Below are positions 62,963 to 64,000 of a DNA stretch of 64,000 nt, piece by piece. Source of the stretch: Microbacterium pygmaeum (lineage in GTDB: Bacteria; Actinomycetota; Actinomycetes; Actinomycetales; Microbacteriaceae). The first letter of the stretch is position 1, and each line of letters begins with the position of its first letter. Position numbers and translations under genes: made by a program. The notes below the pieces were generated by a model that worked only from the letters and a program-made list of their open reading frames with translations, searched no databases and was not told the DNA's origin. The stretch covers positions 2,914,001 through 2,978,000 of the forward strand of contig NZ_LT629692.1 in NCBI RefSeq assembly GCF_900100885.1. Direction: 5' to 3'.

Positions 62963-64000
62963 ATGGCCGACACCGACACCGACGGGCTGCGGGCTGAGCT
63001 TGCTGCGCTGCGCGCCGAGAATGAGGCGTTGAGAACCACCGGTGTCCAGGCGCCGGTCGAGGCGAAGGCGGTTCCGACGTCACGTCGCGGGTGGTGGCGG
63101 TCGCTCCTGTCCGCCGTGGTGATCGTGATCGCCACGGTCCTGGTGCCGGTCTCCATCGTCGCCGCGTGGGCGCGCGTCGAGCTGGTCGACGAGGACGCCT
63201 TCGTGAGCACCATGGCCCCGCTGGTGGACGACCCGGCAGTGCAGGGCATGATCGTCGACGAGGCGATGAGCGCGATCACCGAGCAGGTTGATTTCCAGCA
63301 GCTGACCTCGAACGTGTTCGACGGCATCGCAGACCTGGGCCTGCCGCCGCGAGCGGCGGACGCGCTGACCCTGCTCGAGGCGCCGGCCGCGAACGGCCTC
63401 CAGAACCTCGTGGAGGGAACCGTCACGCGGGTTGTGGTCTCCGACGCCTTCTCCGACGTGTGGGCCACGACCACGCGGGCGGCCCACCGCGCGCTCACCG
63501 CCGCCGCGACCTCGGACGGCGGCGGGCTGATCGTGCGCACGCCCGACGGGGTGGGAATCCAAGTGGGCGCGATCGTCGAGCGCGTCAAGCAGAATCTCAC
63601 CGATCGGGGACTCGGCGTCGCCCAGCTGATCCCGACTGTCGACCGCGTCGTCATCATCGGCGAGGGTGAGAACCTCGCGATGATCCGCACCGGCTACGCG
63701 GTCGCCGCGACGATGGGCTGGTGGTTGCCGGTGATCACGCTGGCGCTGTTCGGGCTCGGCATCCTCATCGCGCGGCGACGCAGCAGCGCGGTCCTCGGCG
63801 CCGGCCTCGGTCTGGCGATCGGCGCCGCGCTGTTGGCGACCTCGACCACGATCGGCTCGGCGGCGATCGGCGTCGTCGCGGGGAATCTCGATCTGTCGCC
63901 CGCAGCGCTGGAGGTCATCTACGGGCAGATCGTCGGTGCGATGACGCAGACGGCGCTCGTCCTGCTCGTCCTGGGGATCGTCGTCGCCGTCATCGGATGG
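62963..64000 (+). CDS. multi-pass membrane protein, partial at right edge
   Basis: Open from ATG 62963 to the window end, 346 codons seen. An N-terminal coiled coil (residues 7-25) precedes a transmembrane helix (about 47-70), then an extracytoplasmic region of some 180 residues with helices (DDPAVQGMIVDEAMSAI, VEGTVTRVVVSDAF), then three or four helices in the last 100 residues seen. The layout matches a group of actinobacterial proteins of unknown function with paired long extracellular loops. It follows lexA after 92 bp. Confidence 0.85.
   Translation, partial: MADTDTDGLRAELAALRAENEALRTTGVQAPVEAKAVPTSRRGWWRSLLSAVVIVIATVLVPVSIVAAWARVELVDEDAFVSTMAPLVDDPAVQGMIVDEAMSAITEQVDFQQLTSNVFDGIADLGLPPRAADALTLLEAPAANGLQNLVEGTVTRVVVSDAFSDVWATTTRAAHRALTAAATSDGGGLIVRTPDGVGIQVGAIVERVKQNLTDRGLGVAQLIPTVDRVVIIGEGENLAMIRTGYAVAATMGWWLPVITLALFGLGILIARRRSSAVLGAGLGLAIGAALLATSTTIGSAAIGVVAGNLDLSPAALEVIYGQIVGAMTQTALVLLVLGIVVAVIGW

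Overview
The window reads as chromosomal DNA of a high-G+C Gram-positive bacterium (Actinobacteria), most likely Microbacteriaceae and close to Microbacterium. This rests on the strongly G+C-rich coding sequence, the actinobacterial rRNA leader, a HisA of the PriA type, a gluABCD importer, and a long block of genes in the order known from Mycobacterium tuberculosis: der, cmk, rluB, scpB, scpA, parA-like, xerD, Nudix, pyrG, recN, nadK, tlyA, short ORF, HAD, TPR, then tyrS, arg, pheTS, tsnR-like, rplT, rpmI, infC. The genus is inference; the gene order comparison is from memory.

Layout. Bases 1-10.6 kb are accessory and partly decayed: a GH5 glycosidase, an alpha/beta hydrolase, a wrecked FAD monooxygenase beside an intact GntR regulator, a VOC protein, a membrane-anchor remnant, a DUF1345 protein, a membrane-protein remnant with an in-frame TAG, tRNA-Pro(GGG), two GNATs, LtrA, an S4 protein and a Nudix-NYN fusion. 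From 10.6 to 26.4 kb lies one tight minus-strand block for GTPase, CMP kinase, tyrosine synthesis, condensin, recombination, CTP, NADP and rRNA modification, with many 1-17 bp overlaps. A complete 5S-23S-16S rRNA operon (about 26.4-32.1 kb, minus strand) follows, with two near-identical promoters at its right end.

From 32.4 to 44.3 kb come a DUF4184 protein, tyrS, a VOC protein, a membrane protein/SatD pair with an AT-rich promoter, and the arginine operon argC-J-B-D-F-(membrane protein)-argH. argR and argG, which sit between argF and argH in M. tuberculosis, are absent here. The pheT-argC junction (44.3-46 kb) carries a lone AAA ATPase, an epimerase remnant and an Arg-rich leader-like ORF. 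Then pheTS, the gluABCD glutamate-type importer, a TrmH/SpoU methyltransferase and infC-rpmI-rplT, where infC uses ATC as start.

The right end holds DUF1844, a PLP decarboxylase, SseB-like, hisA(priA)-H-B-C, and the divergent pair LysM protein/lexA, which looks like the SOS cell-division module (ChiZ/DivS/YneA style) with several dyads in its promoter. A membrane protein runs off the right edge. I see no CRISPR array, prophage, IS element or obvious defence island. The most interesting items are small: the lexA/LysM control region, the SatD promoter repeats, the Nudix-NYN fusion, the ATC start of infC, the possible arg leader, and the cluster of gene remnants.
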